The notes beneath the pieces are model-generated. The model saw only the letters and a list, made by a program, of their open reading frames with translations. It was not told the DNA's origin and did not search any database. A program made the position numbers and the translations under genes. This document shows positions 60,629-64,000 of a stretch of DNA of 64,000 nt, piece by piece (the stretch's first letter is position 1; every line of letters begins with the position of its first letter). This DNA is from Chamaea fasciata (lineage: Eukaryota > Chordata > Aves > Passeriformes > Sylviidae), in assembly GCA_029207755.1 (NCBI GenBank), contig JARCOQ010000007.1:45031656-45095655 (forward strand). Reading direction: 5' to 3'.

Positions 60629-62741
60629 AATCAAAGTATTTTGTCTCTCAAGGTAGAATCACAGAGGTTTCATAAAGGACTCAATCCATCCCACAAGTAA
60701 ATACTAGAGTTCAATGCATACAAGGCACATTCTGCAGCACCAACCTTGCTTTTACGTGAATTGGAAAGAAAAGTTAAATGATCTCCCTGCATTCCTTACA
60801 CAGATCAGAAACAAAAGCAATGATGCTTTTTGTTTCAAAATCAATAGAGTAGCCACCTACAAAAGAGAAGTGGAAGCTCCCTCACCCTTTTGTCTCAACA
60901 CCCTACTAAGGCAGGCCCTAAAAATGTACAGTCCATCTAGCAAGGAGATGGGCTGAATGATCAACAGGACATTCTCAGCCTACTCCTCTTGGTACAGGCT
61001 TGCCCTGCTGCACTGAGCATGTTTCATATAATGTTGGCAAAACAATTCATTTAGGACAAAGTATCAGCTGAGCTGCAAGAAAAAAATTAAGCTGAACCAT
61101 TAAACAGAAATCTTAGACTGAACAGGAAATAGGCAGCTTATGCCAGAGACGTTGTGCACCCCAGTGAAGCTTTACAGATCTCTGCACCAAGCCATTTGTG
61201 TGCACCTCCGTTCAGAACAAAACTTGCCTGAGCTCTTGCCAGGGAACACTACCATTCATTGCTCCCACTACAAGAGCAGTTACATCAGAAGGGAATACGG
61301 ACATCCTTAACAGGATTTGCTGGTAGGAATTGCCAGCTGCTCTTTCAAATGACTCCATTAACACTACATAATCAAGCTAAGAGGCTACAGTCACTCCTGT
61401 GTGACAGCAGATTGGCCAACGTACACAAAACTTCCCAAAAAGTTGGAAGGAGGGTGGCAGTAACAGAGAATTATTTGCCCTTTCCATAAAGCTCTGCTGC
61501 TGCACTCACAGGGAAGGAATCTTCTGCAACCAGGAGCAGGACTGATTCACACATCACAGAGGTGCCTTTCAGTTGCATAACCTTTTCTCATGTTTTCTAA
61601 TCTTTTCTGATTCTACTGTTTTTGGGAAACAGCAGTGCCTATAATTAGCTAAACATTTGCTTTTTAGCAACAATGAAGTCTTGTATTGTCTATAGGCATT
61701 TTAACTGAATCATTGTCCATGGAAAACAGTAAGGAAGATGGCTGTATTTTCCAGCAGAAACTGAACAAAGAAAGACAAGTTAAATCCAGATTGTTCTTAG
61801 CTTTTCCCTGTACTACTTGGGAACATGTGTGCAATTTGGGGGCTTTTCTCATTGGTGATGCTGTTTTGGTTTTTTTAATAGTCATTGTGGTGTTACCTCC
61901 TCTGTTTTAGACCATGAAGATTCCCAGACCATGGCTGCATAACATTAGAATAATATTACACACAAGGTTCAGTTTCCTCTTACATACCCTCAAGTTAATG
62001 CCGTACTGAGCCACCCTCTACTACCACTACTGTCTTTGAAATGCATCTGTGAGCACAGTAAAACCAAAAATTACTGTTTTCCGGCACTAAGTGAAATCAA
62101 ACTCAGTCAGGTACACTTGATACCAACAAAAAGGCATTTAAAAAAATAAAAAGTCAACACTCCAATATTTTTAGGATACTTTCATCTCCGCTTTCCAGAG
62201 ATATGTCTAGGTTTAGCCTGGGGTACACAAAAGTAAGAGTCAGCTTTAATGCACTTATTGCACAGTTACCAGGAGCCCCTGACAAAACTAATGTTGGGTT
62301 GTGTGTCTGTTTCTAACCTTATCCAAACATAATTCCTTGAGGGGAAAAACAGTTTCACAGTTGTTTGTCTTAGCCACTATGAAAACCACAGAGAAGTATC
62401 TTGGCACACAGCAAACGCTTGGCAACCCTGCTGCAACACGCATTTTCCTCTGCTCAATTACTAGTAGGCGTTTTGGGCTTTTTTTAGAACACAAGTTCTA
62501 GAAAGACACCTTTATTGTTCCAGCAACACTTGGGCATAAATGAAAGGAGCACAGCAACATGAGGGATTTGCTCATGCTGACTTTTCAGCGCGCACTACTC
62601 TCAGAATTCTAAAAAAGCTACCTGATGATTCCACTACCAGCCTAGGAAGTCTTCAAAACTAGCAGGTTTTTACAACTTGCCTGTCTGCCACTCCCAGCAT
62701 GTGCTGAGCTTGTATGAATGTAGTACTTACAAAGGGTTTAA

Positions 62742-62842
62742 AAACAAGCAAAAAAACCCAAACTAAACCAAAACAAAACACAAAAAACCCCAAACAAACC
62801 ACTGACACACCAAAAACCAATAAACAAACAAACAAAAAAAGG
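62742..62842 (+). repeat. A/C-rich low-complexity patch
   Basis: An irregular mix of A runs with CC and CAAA steps over about 100 bases. It explains the hydrophobic F/V/L-rich frame on the opposite strand. Confidence 0.75.
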
Positions 62843-64000
62843 ATCAAAACATCAAAATAAGGATAATTAAATCTCCAAGCACTGTCCCTCTTTGTCCATA
62901 CTGTTGAAATCATCAAAAACAGCCTCCTCTGCAGAAAATGGACTCTGGATAGAAACTTCAGGTAAACCAAAGAAAATTTATTAAGTGAAAACAAACAACC
63001 TGCTGCTACAGTGCAGTAAGACTGATTCTATAAGGTAAAAGCAAACCACTACCACTCCAAATAAAAACTGGAAGTAGGAATTTATTTTTGATACAGAGAT
63101 ACAAGGAGGCAGCTGCAAAAGGAGCCTAAAGTAATAGTCTCCTGTAATCTTAAAGCAAAACAGTCCTAGTTTTTTGCAGGAGTTTGAAAATCCCAAGAAC
63201 TGCTCATGTCTAACTTCAAAGGTGGGGTGGCAGAGAAGGGACAGAATTGATTTTGATGCAGTGTTTGTGTAGGTGGTAGTACATTCCTGGTTACTGGAAG
63301 GCAGTAATTCCAGGGTAAATCATATCTACAGCCATGATAGACTGGGAAACATAACTAGCTCTATGGAATTTCCCCCTTCCTTGAAAAATCAAACCCTAAA
63401 GTTTAGCTTAAAAAAAAAATAGTGTGTTTGAATATAGATTCAGAAGGATATTCAAAATAAAGAAGTGTTTAAACCACAGAAGTACATCCTTACAACACTG
63501 TCTGTTTCCAAACACAGAAACTGACTTAGAGCTAAATCTCACAGACCTCAGCACTTTTGCATCACTGGTCCTCAAATACAATTTAATTCCCTTCACTAAA
63601 AGAAAAAAAAATCCAAATCAAAAAACCAGAAAGAAGCAAAATGTATATTGAGTGCTATAAGAAAACCATTTAATCAATAGCACAAGTCCTAATGCATATG
63701 GATTTTGAGATATTTTTAGTAAGGACTGGTTGGCTATACTCTTCCAATCCAATTAAGTTAAGGCCAAGCATATTTATCAGAAATCACAATGGAAAAATTG
63801 TCAGCTTTCTTGCTGGAGAAAACCAAGACCCATTTTACAGAAGCATTCCACACAAAGTGTTTTTAAGTGTTTTATTTGTCCATTTGGAATGATTAGCATT
63901 TATAATCAACAACACAAATCCACCCCTCAGTGAAAAACCTGACAGCTTGTTATTGCCAAACATATTACAGTCTACTGAAGGGTGAAGAATTACAGACAAA

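Larger units (their letters stand above)
57821..64000. other. Unique AT-rich sequence, no gene seen
   Basis: No gene or interspersed repeat recognised. Minor items are a palindromic short tandem repeat (58791-58818), a 15-bp direct repeat at 18-bp spacing (60596-60628), and an A/C-rich low-complexity patch (62742-62842). Open frames up to 111 codons are without recognisable features, and that of 62659-62994 is an artefact of the low-complexity patch. Confidence 0.4.

Noticed and set aside
1..64000. CRISPR arrays, bacterial operons, riboswitches, rRNA
   Set aside because: Base composition, CR1/MIR/LTR content and lack of dense genes show vertebrate DNA. The regular repeats seen are microsatellites without spacers.

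Overview
The window reads as vertebrate nuclear DNA from a bird. The evidence is several chicken-repeat-1 (CR1) LINE fragments on both strands, endogenous-retrovirus LTRs of types common in bird genomes, and worn remnants of older amniote MIR/tRNA-derived SINEs. The LTR mix suggests a neoavian, perhaps a songbird, but this is inferred from remembered repeat families and not from a search. The DNA is AT-rich with few CpGs. I could not support any intact protein-coding gene, rRNA or functional tRNA. The longest open frames (about 110-142 codons) have no domain or family resemblance I recognise, or lie in repeats. The window is best described as intergenic or deep intronic sequence.

Layout. 1-8.2 kb: poly-A, two old SINE/MIR pieces, a full-length minus-strand ERVL-like LTR (2798-3374), an unexplained exact 30-bp duplication (1070-1099 and 6135-6164), and a decayed CR1 reverse-transcriptase fragment (about 7500-8150). 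8.2-28.8 kb: mostly unique AT-rich sequence with a 30-bp tandem duplication (13937-13996) and an ancient CR1 3' end (about 19900-20200). 28.8-38.3 kb is the repeat-rich core. A MIR is interrupted by a CR1, which is interrupted by a solo LTR (28820-30290). A second CR1 is split by another solo LTR with a 5-bp target duplication (33813-34650). A further MIR follows (35705-35855), then a CR1 3' end abutting an LTR-like unit (36930-38280). 38.3-64 kb: unique AT-rich DNA holding a 475-bp pure-purine hexamer array of A5G / A3G3 / A5G blocks (43501-43974), an (AGAAT)12 array attached to a CR1 tail (46546-46790), a possible tRNA-like relic (52118-52192) and a good match to the CTCF consensus (57803-57820).

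Nothing here works together as an operon or pathway. The history that can be read is layered transposition: MIR/SINE first, then CR1, then LTR retroviruses reduced to solo LTRs, with later microsatellite growth. I found no convincing new multi-gene system. The most striking structures are the three-block hexamer array and the 30-bp exact duplication. Several unique AT-rich stretches could be conserved regulatory DNA, but that needs cross-species alignment.
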